The position numbers were made by a program, and so were the translations under genes. The notes under the pieces are model-generated. The model saw nothing but the letters and a program-made list of their open reading frames with translations. It was not told the DNA's origin and did no database searches. Shown piece after piece: positions 21,298-29,449 of a stretch of 56,577 nt of DNA. Positions within the stretch are counted from its first letter, which is position 1. Every line of letters starts with the position of its first letter. The stretch comes from Bacteroidales bacterium (GTDB lineage: Bacteria > Bacteroidota > Bacteroidia > Bacteroidales > Bacteroidaceae): NCBI GenBank assembly GCA_022784065.1, contig JALFUO010000038.1, positions 1 through 56,577 on the forward strand. The letters are read 5' to 3'.

Positions 21298-24069
21298 ATG
21301 CGCCGCCTCTTTCCCCTCCTCATGCTCTTTGCCCTCGCCGCCCTGCTGACAGGTTGCGAAGAAAAGAAAAAATACAGAATCTGCGTTTCCCAATGCAGCC
21401 AGGACGACTGGCGCATGAAGATGAACGATGAAATCAACCGCGAGATACTCCTCCACGACGATGCCACCGTGGAAATCTGCTCCGCCGACGACAGCAGCGA
21501 GAAGCAGATAGCCGATATCCGTCGCTTCATGCAGGAGCCCTGCGACATACTCATCGTTTCGCCCAACGAGGCCGCCGCCCTCACGCCCGTCATCAAGGAA
21601 GTCTACGAGCGAGGCACGCCCGTCATCGTCTTCGACCGCAACATCAACGGCGACACCTACACCGCGCGCATCGGCGTGGACGACGTGGGGCTGGGACGCG
21701 CCGCAGCGCGCTACGCGCAGCATCTCATTGGGACGCGCGGCAAGGTCATAGAGATTTACGGACTGCCTGGCTCCACCCCCGCCGAGGACCGCCACAAAGG
21801 CTTTGCCGCCCAACTGCAAGCACAGGGCGGCACAATCCTTGCCAGCGCGGCGGCCGACTGGAAGAAAGAAGAAGCCGTGCGCGCGGCCGACTCGCTCCTG
21901 AACCTCTATCCCGACGCGCAACTCATCTATGCCCACAACGACCGCATGGCCATCGGAGCTTCGGAGGCCGCGCGCGCCAAGGGACGCCGCGACATTCGCA
22001 TCATCGGCATCGACGCCGCCCCCAACATCGGCATACGCGCCGTGGCCGACAGCGTCATCGACGCCACCTTCCTCTACCCCACCGAGGGCCACCGCCTCGT
22101 GCAGACCGCCCTCGCCATTCTCAAAGGCGAGCCCTACGACCGCGAAACCATTCTCCCCGTGTCGTCAGCCGTCGACCTTTCCAACGCCGACATCCTCCTC
22201 CTCCAAAACGAAACGCTCGATGCCGAAACGCGGAAAATCAAGCACCTCAAGGGAGAAATAGACGACTATTGGGCGCAGCACAACGTGCAGACCACGCTCT
22301 TCTACGCCTGCGTGGCCATCATAGTCCTGCTCTTCGGCGTGGGCTTCCTGCTCCTCCGAGCCTACTGGCAGCACAGCAGGCACCAGAAGGAACTCATGCA
22401 CAAGAACAGCCAGCTCGAGCAGGAACGCGACAAGCAGGCGCGGCTCAACGAACAGCTCGAGCAGGCCACGCAGTCGAAACTCATGTTTTTCACCAACGTG
22501 TCCCACGACCTCCGCACGCCCCTCACCCTCATTGCCGAGCCCGTGGCGCAACTCGCTGCCGCCCCCAACCTCACGCCCCGGCAGCTCACCCTCGCCAAGC
22601 TCGCCCATAAGAACCTGAAAATCATCAGCCGCCTCATCAACCAAATCCTCGATTTCCGCAAATACGAAAACGGCAAGATGACCCTCAACCTTGCCGAGAC
22701 CGACTTCTCCCAAGCCATTGCCGACTGGGTAGACTCGTTCAGCGGCAGCGCGCGCCGCCGCGACATACGCCTCACCCTCCATTCGCCGCAGGCCGACGCC
22801 CCGCTTACCCTCGCCATCGATGCCGAAAAGATAGAGCGCGTGGTGTTCAACCTTGTCGCCAACGCCCTCAAGTACACCCCCGACAATGGCCGCATCGACG
22901 TGACGTATGCCGCCCAAGGCGACACCCTCACGCTTCAAGTGGCCGACACCGGCGAGGGCATCGCCGCCAGCGACATCGGCAACATCTTCGACCGCTTCTT
23001 CCAGGCTGACCGGGCGCACCCCCACGGCTCGGGCATCGGCCTTTCGCTCGCCAAGGCCTTCGTGGAGCTCCACGGCGGCACCATCGGCGTGGAAAGCACC
23101 CTCGGCAAGGGCTCTACGTTCACCGTCACCCTCCCCATACGCCACGTCGCCGACGCGCCGCAAGCCCTCGACAGCAGGGGCGTTAAGCAGAACGCCAGCC
23201 CCGCCGCCCCGACCGCCGGCCTTTCGGAGGCGGAGGTAGCAGAAGAGGTTGACCGCGTGGACCGAGCCGCCGACCCCTTCGACGAGGATAAGCCCATCGT
23301 TCTCGTCATCGACGACAACCGCGACATGCAGACCCTCCTGGGCGAAACGCTCCGCGACCACTACAACGTCCTCACCGCAGCCAACGGAAAGGAGGGCTGC
23401 AAAATGGCCGCCCGCCACGTGCCCGACCTCATCGTCTGCGACGTCATGATGCCCGTAATGGACGGACTGGAATGTTGCCGGCTGATAAAGGGTGAGACCG
23501 TCACTTCCCACATTCCCGTGCTTATGCTCACCGCCTGCTCCCTCGACGAACAGCGCGTGCAGGGCTACGAAAGCGGAGCCGACGGCTACCTCTCCAAGCC
23601 CTTTGCCAGCGACGTGCTCCTAAGCCGCTGCCGCAGCCTTATCGAAAACCGCCGCCGCATCAAAAAACCCGCCGGGGCTCTGCCGTATCCGTCAACATCG
23701 GCTGCCGCTTCTGCCGCGCCCCCTCCCTCTGCCGACCTCGACAGCGAGTTCTACCGCCGTTTTCTCGAAATATTCCAGGCTGAGATGGGCCGCCCCGAAC
23801 TGAGCGTCGATGCCGTTGCCGCGCAGATGGGCATAGAACGCTCCCAGTTCTATCGCAAAATCAAGGCCCTCACCAACTATGCCCCCGTGGAACTCATGCG
23901 CCGCCTGCGCCTGCAACAGGGCCACGCCCTGCTCCTTTCCAGCGATAAGACCATCGGGGAGATAGCCTACGAAATCGGCTTTTCCTCTCCCGCCTATTTC
24001 ACCAAGTGCTACCGCGATGCCTACGGCGTGACCCCCACGCAGGCACGCGGCAAAATAGAGGGCGCGTAG
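21298..24069 (+). CDS. Hybrid two-component system regulator with periplasmic sugar-binding sensor
   Basis: This 923-residue one-protein phosphorelay has an N-terminal export signal and a LacI/ribose-binding-type periplasmic domain (about 26-305; VSQCSQDDWRMKMNDEI, VFDRNIN, AHNDRMAIGA). A membrane segment lies at 332-355 and a histidine kinase follows with H-box VSHDLRTPL (H403), an N-box and G-boxes. A receiver domain carries the phospho-acceptor D715 in CDVMMPVMDG. The protein ends in an AraC-type DNA-binding domain with IGEIAYEIGFSSPAYFTKCY. This is the architecture of BT1754, which binds fructose directly and activates the fructan locus of B. thetaiotaomicron, rather than the propeller-type sensor of most such regulators. 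Placed between GH32 and susC, it should switch on both arms in response to fructose. A strong terminator follows at 24131. Confidence 0.94.
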   Translation: MRRLFPLLMLFALAALLTGCEEKKKYRICVSQCSQDDWRMKMNDEINREILLHDDATVEICSADDSSEKQIADIRRFMQEPCDILIVSPNEAAALTPVIKEVYERGTPVIVFDRNINGDTYTARIGVDDVGLGRAAARYAQHLIGTRGKVIEIYGLPGSTPAEDRHKGFAAQLQAQGGTILASAAADWKKEEAVRAADSLLNLYPDAQLIYAHNDRMAIGASEAARAKGRRDIRIIGIDAAPNIGIRAVADSVIDATFLYPTEGHRLVQTALAILKGEPYDRETILPVSSAVDLSNADILLLQNETLDAETRKIKHLKGEIDDYWAQHNVQTTLFYACVAIIVLLFGVGFLLLRAYWQHSRHQKELMHKNSQLEQERDKQARLNEQLEQATQSKLMFFTNVSHDLRTPLTLIAEPVAQLAAAPNLTPRQLTLAKLAHKNLKIISRLINQILDFRKYENGKMTLNLAETDFSQAIADWVDSFSGSARRRDIRLTLHSPQADAPLTLAIDAEKIERVVFNLVANALKYTPDNGRIDVTYAAQGDTLTLQVADTGEGIAASDIGNIFDRFFQADRAHPHGSGIGLSLAKAFVELHGGTIGVESTLGKGSTFTVTLPIRHVADAPQALDSRGVKQNASPAAPTAGLSEAEVAEEVDRVDRAADPFDEDKPIVLVIDDNRDMQTLLGETLRDHYNVLTAANGKEGCKMAARHVPDLIVCDVMMPVMDGLECCRLIKGETVTSHIPVLMLTACSLDEQRVQGYESGADGYLSKPFASDVLLSRCRSLIENRRRIKKPAGALPYPSTSAAASAAPPPSADLDSEFYRRFLEIFQAEMGRPELSVDAVAAQMGIERSQFYRKIKALTNYAPVELMRRLRLQQGHALLLSSDKTIGEIAYEIGFSSPAYFTKCYRDAYGVTPTQARGKIEGA

Positions 24070-24130
24070 AGAGAACGCGCCATAAAATTCCAGAGCCGCC
24101 GCCCGTAGCGCGTCAAAGCGCGACGCAACG

Positions 24131-24174
24131 TAAATATCTCGGAGAGAAGTTTTGCTTCCTCCGAGATATTTTTT
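24131..24174 (+). terminator. Terminator of the hybrid regulator gene
   Basis: AATATCTCGGAG pairs with CTCCGAGATATT, with a smaller inner stem GAAG/CTTC, and is followed by TTTTCTTTTC. It lies 62 bases after the stop codon and separates regulator and susC transcripts. Confidence 0.9.
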
Positions 24175-24198
24175 CTTTTCTACTAGGAATTTTTTACT

Positions 24199-24372
24199 GC
24201 CATATATGATATTTTTTATTACAAAGTTTGTAATATGCGTTACAAAGTTTGTAATACGTGTTACAAAGTTTCTAATATATGTTAGCAAGTTTGTAACAAA
24301 CTTTTTCTGGCGGATAGTGAAAACTATCAAGGGCTTAGGAAAAAATAGCTCGGGCTTAGTGAAATATTTCCG
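24199..24372 (-). repeat. Dispersed 21-bp palindrome-array element, copy 2 (reverse orientation, truncated)
   Basis: Four 21-bp units at 24218-24238, 24239-24259, 24260-24280 and 24281-24301 carry palindromes of the ATTACAAAGTTTGTAAT type. They are followed by GATAGTGAAAACTATC (24314-24329) and a stretch matching the left end of the other copies in reverse complement (AAGGGCTTAGGAAAAA). The second array with CTATCTTGCGGATAG units is missing. The element sits between the regulator terminator and the susC operator. Confidence 0.85.
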
Positions 24373-24418
24373 CCTTGCCGTGTGGGGCAGGGGCGGGCGG
24401 CCCGACGGGGATGCGCTT

Positions 24419-24452
24419 ATAAAAACTGTGCATTATCTATAAAAAAACGTGC
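24419..24452 (+). promoter_or_regulatory. Predicted operator of the fructan hybrid regulator (susC side)
   Basis: The site contains TGTGCATT (24427-24434), three variable bases, TATAAAAAAA (24438-24447) and CGTGC. The two GTGC half-sites are 21 bp apart, two turns of the helix and in the same direction, as expected for tandem AraC-type domains. It is the counterpart of the GH32-side site at 20907-20940. Confidence 0.7.
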
Positions 24453-24513
24453 GCCAACCGATTTTTAACAGCCTCTGCAACATTCCTTATACAGTCCGCG
24501 CCGCGCCCCACAC

Positions 24514-24521
24514 TACTTTTG
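24514..24521 (+). promoter_or_regulatory. susC promoter -7 box
   Basis: TACTTTTG matches TAnnTTTG, 67 bases before the susC start. No TTTG is found at -33, consistent with a need for the activator bound at 24419-24452. Confidence 0.7.
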
Positions 24522-24588
24522 CGGCATACTTTTTCTCCGCAAAAGGATAATTTTAATAATTCAGTTTTTATCTTTAAAATCTAATGGT

Positions 24589-27500
24589 ATGAAAAAAACT
24601 TTTCTCGGTACAGTGCTGCTGTTTTTCTTCGCGGCAGTGCTGATGCAGGCGCAAAACATCGCTGTGCAGGGAACAGTGACATCGAAAGACACGGGCGAGC
24701 CGATGATAGGTGCGTCGGTGGCGTGCCTCTCGGCAAAGGTGTCGGCAATCACAGACGTGGAGGGGCGCTTCACGCTCAACTGCCCGCGCGGCGCAAAGCT
24801 GAGGGTGAGCTGCCTCGGGTATAAAACCCTCGAAACGCAGGCAGAGCCCTCGATGGTCGTGATCCTCGAAGAAATGGGGGCATCGCTCGCCGAGGCCGTC
24901 GTGGTGGGTTATCAAACCGTAAGGAAGGCCGATCTCACGGGCGCGGTGGCCGTGCTCGACATGAAGGAGGCGCGGAGCGAAACCACGGGCAACATTATGT
25001 CGTCGATGACGGGCAAGCTCCCCGGCGTGAACGTGGTGGCTGATGCCGCCCCGGGCGGCACGGGCTCTATCCGCATTCGCGGTATGGCCACGGTGAACTC
25101 AAGCAACGACCCGCTCTACATCGTGGACGGCGTGCCTACCGACAATATCAATTGCATCAACCCGAGCGACATTGAGACCATGCAGGTGCTCAAAGACGCC
25201 GCCTCGGCATCAATCTACGGCTCGAGAGCTGCGGGCGGCGTGGTGATCATCACCACCAAGCACGGCAAGGGCGAACGCATGACGGTGAACGTGAACTACT
25301 CGCTGAGCGCACAGACCGTGGCCAAACGCTACGACATGCTCAATGCCGAGCAGTGGGGACAGGCTTACTGGCAGGCTGCGAAAAACTCTAACATCACGCC
25401 CTCCCATCCGCTCTACGGCAACGGCGACAGCCCCGTGCTGCAGCCCTACGTGGCTGGCAATCCCAACTATCCCACAACTGACACCGACTGGCAAGACCTG
25501 GTGTATCAGACGGGCTTGACGCACAACCTCTCGGCCTCTATCGCCAACAGTTCTGATAAAGGCTCCGTGCTCTTCTCTGCCAACTATATCAACAATGAGG
25601 GCACGATTAAGGAAACTTTCTATAACCGCTACTCGGCACGCCTCAACTCTACCTACAACTTCAACCGCTACCTGAGCGTGGGCGAGAACTTGCTCGTGAC
25701 GCACTGGAAAAACCGCGGCGCAGCCGTGGCGGGCGACCGCGGCATTCCCTTCACGGCCATGAGCCAGCACCCCGCACTGCCCGTGCGCGGCACCGACGGC
25801 GACTGGATGCGCCCCAAGGAACTCATCGGCTCCGACCTCGCCAACCCCGTGCAGCAGTTGGAAAATGCCAAAGACGACGACCTGGCTTCCTGGCGCATTC
25901 TGGGCAACGCCTTTATCGAGGTGAAACCTGTGGAGGGACTCGCCATTAAGTCGAATATCGGCGTGGAACACAGCCAATATTTCAACAACACTTACGGACG
26001 CGCCGTTAACCCCGGCGACGTGAACAGCATGTCGAGCGTCTACGGACAGGGCGACACATGGACATGGACCAACACAGCCAACTACAATAAAACCTTTGCC
26101 GACAAGCACCATCTCATGCTGCTGCTCGGCACCGAAGCCATCGGCTACACCTTCCGCGACTTGTCGGCAACGCGCGAGGGATATGCCTCCGAAGACGAAG
26201 GCTACATGCAAATCGGCAGCGGCACGGGCACGCGCAACAATGGCGGCGGCAAGACGCAGTGGAGCGTATTCTCGGTGTTCGCAAAGGCCGACTATAACTA
26301 CGCCGACCGCTACCTCGCCTCCGTTACGGTGCGCCGCGACGCTAACTCGCGCTTTGCTAAGGAAAACCGCTCGGGCGTGTTCCCCGCTTTCTCGCTGGCA
26401 TGGCGCCCCACGCAGGAAAACTTTTTCCCTAAAAACAAAATCCTCACCGACCTGAAGCTCCGCTACTCTTGGGGACAGAACGGTAATGCGAACATTCCCG
26501 CCCTCTATCCCGCCTACACCACGTATATCTACAACACGGGCAACGGCGCTTACGACCTGAGCGGCACGGGCGACAAGACTAACGCAGGCATCACGCTCTC
26601 CGCCACCGGCAACCCCGACCTGAAATGGGAGACCACAAGCCAGCACAACGTGGGTATCGACCTCGCGCTCTTCGAAGGCTCGCTCACCCTCTCCGCCGAC
26701 TACTACATCAAGAGAACCAAGGACATGCTCACCATTCCGCCCGCACTCGCCGTGGCAGGCGAGAACGCCTCGATATGGCTCAACACGGGCGAAATGGAGA
26801 ACAGGGGCTGGGAAGTGACGCTGGGCTACCGAAGCCCGAGATACGGCGACTTCTCCTGGAACGCCTCGCTCAACCTCTCGCAGTATAAGAACAAGCTCAT
26901 CACGCTCAACTCGCGACAGAAATATATCGGCGGCGACCAACGCCTCATTCCCGGACAGGCCATGGGCGTGTACTACGGCTATGTGTGCGACGGCATCTTC
27001 CAGAACGACGAGCAGGTGGCCAGCCATGCCACGCAACCCGGCGCCGCCCCCGGCCGCCTTATCTACCGCGACCTCGACGGCAACGGCGTGATCAACGAGG
27101 ACGACCGCTGCATCATCGGCGACCCCAACCCCGACCTTTCGCTGGGTCTCAATATGGCTTTCAAGTATAAGGGTTTCACCCTCGACATGTTCTTTGCCGG
27201 CGACTTCGGCTTCGACATCCAGAACCACATGAAGCGCCAGCTGCTCTCGATGAACTATGGCAACCTTTCCACCAACAGGGGCGTAGACATTCTGAACGCG
27301 TGGACGCCGACCAACACCGACACCGACATTCCCGCACTGACGCTCACCGACGACAACAACGAGAACCGCTTTTCTACCTATTACGTGGAAAATGGCTCGT
27401 TCCTCAAGATGAAATACCTCAAGCTCTCCTATGCCTTCCCTTCAAAATTGCTGGATAAAATCAAGGCCACGAAAGTTGAGGTGTTCGGACAGGTGGAAAA

Positions 27501-27630
27501 CGTGTTTACCATCACGGGCTACTCCGGCCTCGACCCCGAACTCCTGCCCGCCGAATACGGAGCGCGCATCGACAACGGCGCCTATCCGCGCCCGCGTACC
27601 TTCACGTTCGGCATCAACCTGCAGTTTTAG
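24589..27630 (+). CDS. SusC/RagA-family TonB-dependent outer-membrane transporter
   Basis: The 1013-residue protein has a signal peptide (MKKTFLGTVLLFFFAAVLMQ), a carboxypeptidase-regulatory-like domain (about 25-95; VQGTVTSKDTGEPMIGASV) and a TonB-box region AVVVGYQTVRK. The SusC signature plug (VNVVADAAPGGTGSIRIRG, DPLYIVDGVPTD, ASASIYGSRAAGGVVIITTK) and a 22-strand barrel ending in RPRTFTFGINLQF complete it. It should import fructo-oligosaccharides across the outer membrane with the SusD lipoprotein as lid, powered through TonB. Substrate is inferred from the adjoining GH32, fructokinase and fructose-type sensor. The barrel ends with the usual aromatic C-terminus, so it is intact. Confidence 0.96.
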   Translation: MKKTFLGTVLLFFFAAVLMQAQNIAVQGTVTSKDTGEPMIGASVACLSAKVSAITDVEGRFTLNCPRGAKLRVSCLGYKTLETQAEPSMVVILEEMGASLAEAVVVGYQTVRKADLTGAVAVLDMKEARSETTGNIMSSMTGKLPGVNVVADAAPGGTGSIRIRGMATVNSSNDPLYIVDGVPTDNINCINPSDIETMQVLKDAASASIYGSRAAGGVVIITTKHGKGERMTVNVNYSLSAQTVAKRYDMLNAEQWGQAYWQAAKNSNITPSHPLYGNGDSPVLQPYVAGNPNYPTTDTDWQDLVYQTGLTHNLSASIANSSDKGSVLFSANYINNEGTIKETFYNRYSARLNSTYNFNRYLSVGENLLVTHWKNRGAAVAGDRGIPFTAMSQHPALPVRGTDGDWMRPKELIGSDLANPVQQLENAKDDDLASWRILGNAFIEVKPVEGLAIKSNIGVEHSQYFNNTYGRAVNPGDVNSMSSVYGQGDTWTWTNTANYNKTFADKHHLMLLLGTEAIGYTFRDLSATREGYASEDEGYMQIGSGTGTRNNGGGKTQWSVFSVFAKADYNYADRYLASVTVRRDANSRFAKENRSGVFPAFSLAWRPTQENFFPKNKILTDLKLRYSWGQNGNANIPALYPAYTTYIYNTGNGAYDLSGTGDKTNAGITLSATGNPDLKWETTSQHNVGIDLALFEGSLTLSADYYIKRTKDMLTIPPALAVAGENASIWLNTGEMENRGWEVTLGYRSPRYGDFSWNASLNLSQYKNKLITLNSRQKYIGGDQRLIPGQAMGVYYGYVCDGIFQNDEQVASHATQPGAAPGRLIYRDLDGNGVINEDDRCIIGDPNPDLSLGLNMAFKYKGFTLDMFFAGDFGFDIQNHMKRQLLSMNYGNLSTNRGVDILNAWTPTNTDTDIPALTLTDDNNENRFSTYYVENGSFLKMKYLKLSYAFPSKLLDKIKATKVEVFGQVENVFTITGYSGLDPELLPAEYGARIDNGAYPRPRTFTFGINLQF

Positions 27631-27675
27631 TAAAAAGGTCTGTTGAAAACAAAACATCAAAAAAACACTGAAAGC

Positions 27676-29349
27676 ATGAAACTGAAAAACATAGCAAACA
27701 TATCCCTCCGCGCCTTTGCCGCGATCTCTTTGGGCCTAATGGCAGGCTCATGCGACGACCTGCTCGACACCGAGCCGCAGGGCGTATATACTAACAACAA
27801 TATCGGCGATGAGGAAGCCGTTGACCTCATGACGGCAGCCTATGCCACGCTGCTCAACCATTATTTCGGCAACAACGAATCGTTTGCCGGCCCCATCAAC
27901 AACTGGGTCTTCGACGTACGCTCCGACGACGCGCTCAAAGGCGGCGCCGGCGTGGGCATGGAAGGATATATCCACCAGCTCGAAGTGGGCAACGTGGAGA
28001 GCGACAACCCCGTGGCCGACTTCAAATGGCGCAATAACTATTTTTCAATCAGCCGTTGCAACACCGTGATCCGCGCCATTGCAGCCTCGGCGGCAATCGG
28101 CGGGCAGGAAAAAGCCTCGATGACGGCAGAGATGAAAACGCTCCGCGCCTACTACTACTTCGACATGCTGCGTATCTTCAAGCAGTTCCCCTATATCGAT
28201 GAGAATACTGCCGACCCCAACACCTGCCGCGCCGACCAATACACCCGCGAGCAAATAGCAGAATTTATCAAAAAGGACCTGCGCGAAAGCTACGAATTAT
28301 TACCCGAAACTCAGGAACAGGTAGGGCGTTTCAACCGTTACGTGGCGGCTGCTCTCCTGGCCCGCGTTGCCCTCTTCACGAGCAGCTGGGCAGAGGCAGA
28401 GCAGTATGCAGGCTACGTTATCGCCAGCCGCAAATACCAGCTCTACGACAATTTCCTGGATATGTCGAAGCCGGAGTTCAACAATCAGCGCGAGTCAATT
28501 CTCGCCGTTCAGTTCTCCTCTGCTAACTCGCCCGACCAGTTCAATTTCAACAACTGCCTCAACTGCACCTTCTCCGAAGGCAACCTTTATGGAAACGGCG
28601 ACGATTTCTATCTCGGCTCTCAAAATCTCGCCAATGCTTTCCGTACCGATGCCAATGGCCTGCCTTACCTTGACGGCGCGCCCGACGGGCAGAACGTGGA
28701 CCGCGCAGACTTTGCGGGCAACGTGGACCCGCGCCTCGATTTCACCCTCGGACGCATCGGTATGCCTTGGCGCTCGCATGAGTACAATGAAAAATGGTGC
28801 CGCAACCTTGGCCTTTACGGGCAATTCTCAGGCAAGAAACCTTATCCCGCTCCCGAGTCGCCCTACGTAAAGCCTGGCATCGTGCCTTGGGGCGCATCGT
28901 CGCTCAACTGCATTCTGATACGCTACGCCGATGTGCTGCTCATGAAAGCCGAAGCGCTTATCGAGCAAAACAAGGACCTCGACACCGCCCGCGAACTCAT
29001 CAACGAGGTGCGCCGCAAGGCTGCCCGCTCGCTCGACCCTGCTTATAGCCCTGTCGATTTCAACGCTTCGGTGGCCCGCTATGCCGTAGGCGAGTATCCT
29101 ACCACTGGCTGGACGCAAAGCTATGCCCGGAAAGCCCTGCGCATGGAGCGCCGCCTGGAACTGGCCATGGAGGGACTCCGATGGTTCGACCTCGTGCGTT
29201 GGGGCACGGCCGTGGAAACCGTAAATGCCTACTATGCCGCCGAGGGCAAGATACGCTCTTATTACGAGGGTGCCAGCCTTACGGAGAACGAACTCTATTT
29301 CCCCATTCCCCTCAATCAGGTGGACAACGCGGGAGACCTCTATAAATAA
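27676..29349 (+). CDS. SusD/RagB-family surface glycan-binding lipoprotein
   Basis: The 557-residue protein starts at MKLKNIANISLRAFAAISLG and has a lipobox ending in C26 (LMAGSC), followed by the SusD opening DDLLDTEPQGVYTN. It has the helical TPR-like scaffold and the conserved C-terminal part (RKALRMERRLELAMEGLRWFDLVRWG, then FPIPLNQVDNAGDLYK). It caps SusC and captures the glycan at the cell surface. The start is taken 33 bases inside the longest frame because the signal peptide begins there. The gap to susC is 45 bases. No third surface glycan-binding protein (SusE/F type) follows: the gene ends at a hairpin and then meets the convergent metallopeptidase gene. Confidence 0.95.
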   Translation: MKLKNIANISLRAFAAISLGLMAGSCDDLLDTEPQGVYTNNNIGDEEAVDLMTAAYATLLNHYFGNNESFAGPINNWVFDVRSDDALKGGAGVGMEGYIHQLEVGNVESDNPVADFKWRNNYFSISRCNTVIRAIAASAAIGGQEKASMTAEMKTLRAYYYFDMLRIFKQFPYIDENTADPNTCRADQYTREQIAEFIKKDLRESYELLPETQEQVGRFNRYVAAALLARVALFTSSWAEAEQYAGYVIASRKYQLYDNFLDMSKPEFNNQRESILAVQFSSANSPDQFNFNNCLNCTFSEGNLYGNGDDFYLGSQNLANAFRTDANGLPYLDGAPDGQNVDRADFAGNVDPRLDFTLGRIGMPWRSHEYNEKWCRNLGLYGQFSGKKPYPAPESPYVKPGIVPWGASSLNCILIRYADVLLMKAEALIEQNKDLDTARELINEVRRKAARSLDPAYSPVDFNASVARYAVGEYPTTGWTQSYARKALRMERRLELAMEGLRWFDLVRWGTAVETVNAYYAAEGKIRSYYEGASLTENELYFPIPLNQVDNAGDLYK

Positions 29350-29384
29350 AACAAGCAAGGTGAAATGCCCCGCGCATACGCAAA

Positions 29385-29422
29385 ACACGGGTCGGTTTCC
29401 TAATCAGGAAGCCGACCCGTGT
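29385..29422. terminator. Bidirectional hairpin between susD and the M6 peptidase gene
   Basis: ACACGGGTCGGTTTCC pairs perfectly with GGAAGCCGACCCGTGT around a 6-nt loop, in the 100-bp gap between two convergent genes. U-tracts are weak on both sides, so termination is likely but not textbook. Confidence 0.7.
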
Positions 29423-29449
29423 CGTATCATTTGGCTGTTTGCTTTTGCC

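Noticed and set aside
21298-21360. Lipobox-like LLTGC at the start of the hybrid regulator
   Set aside because: The protein needs a membrane-spanning second segment and a cytoplasmic kinase. The cysteine may be coincidental, so I did not call it a lipoprotein.
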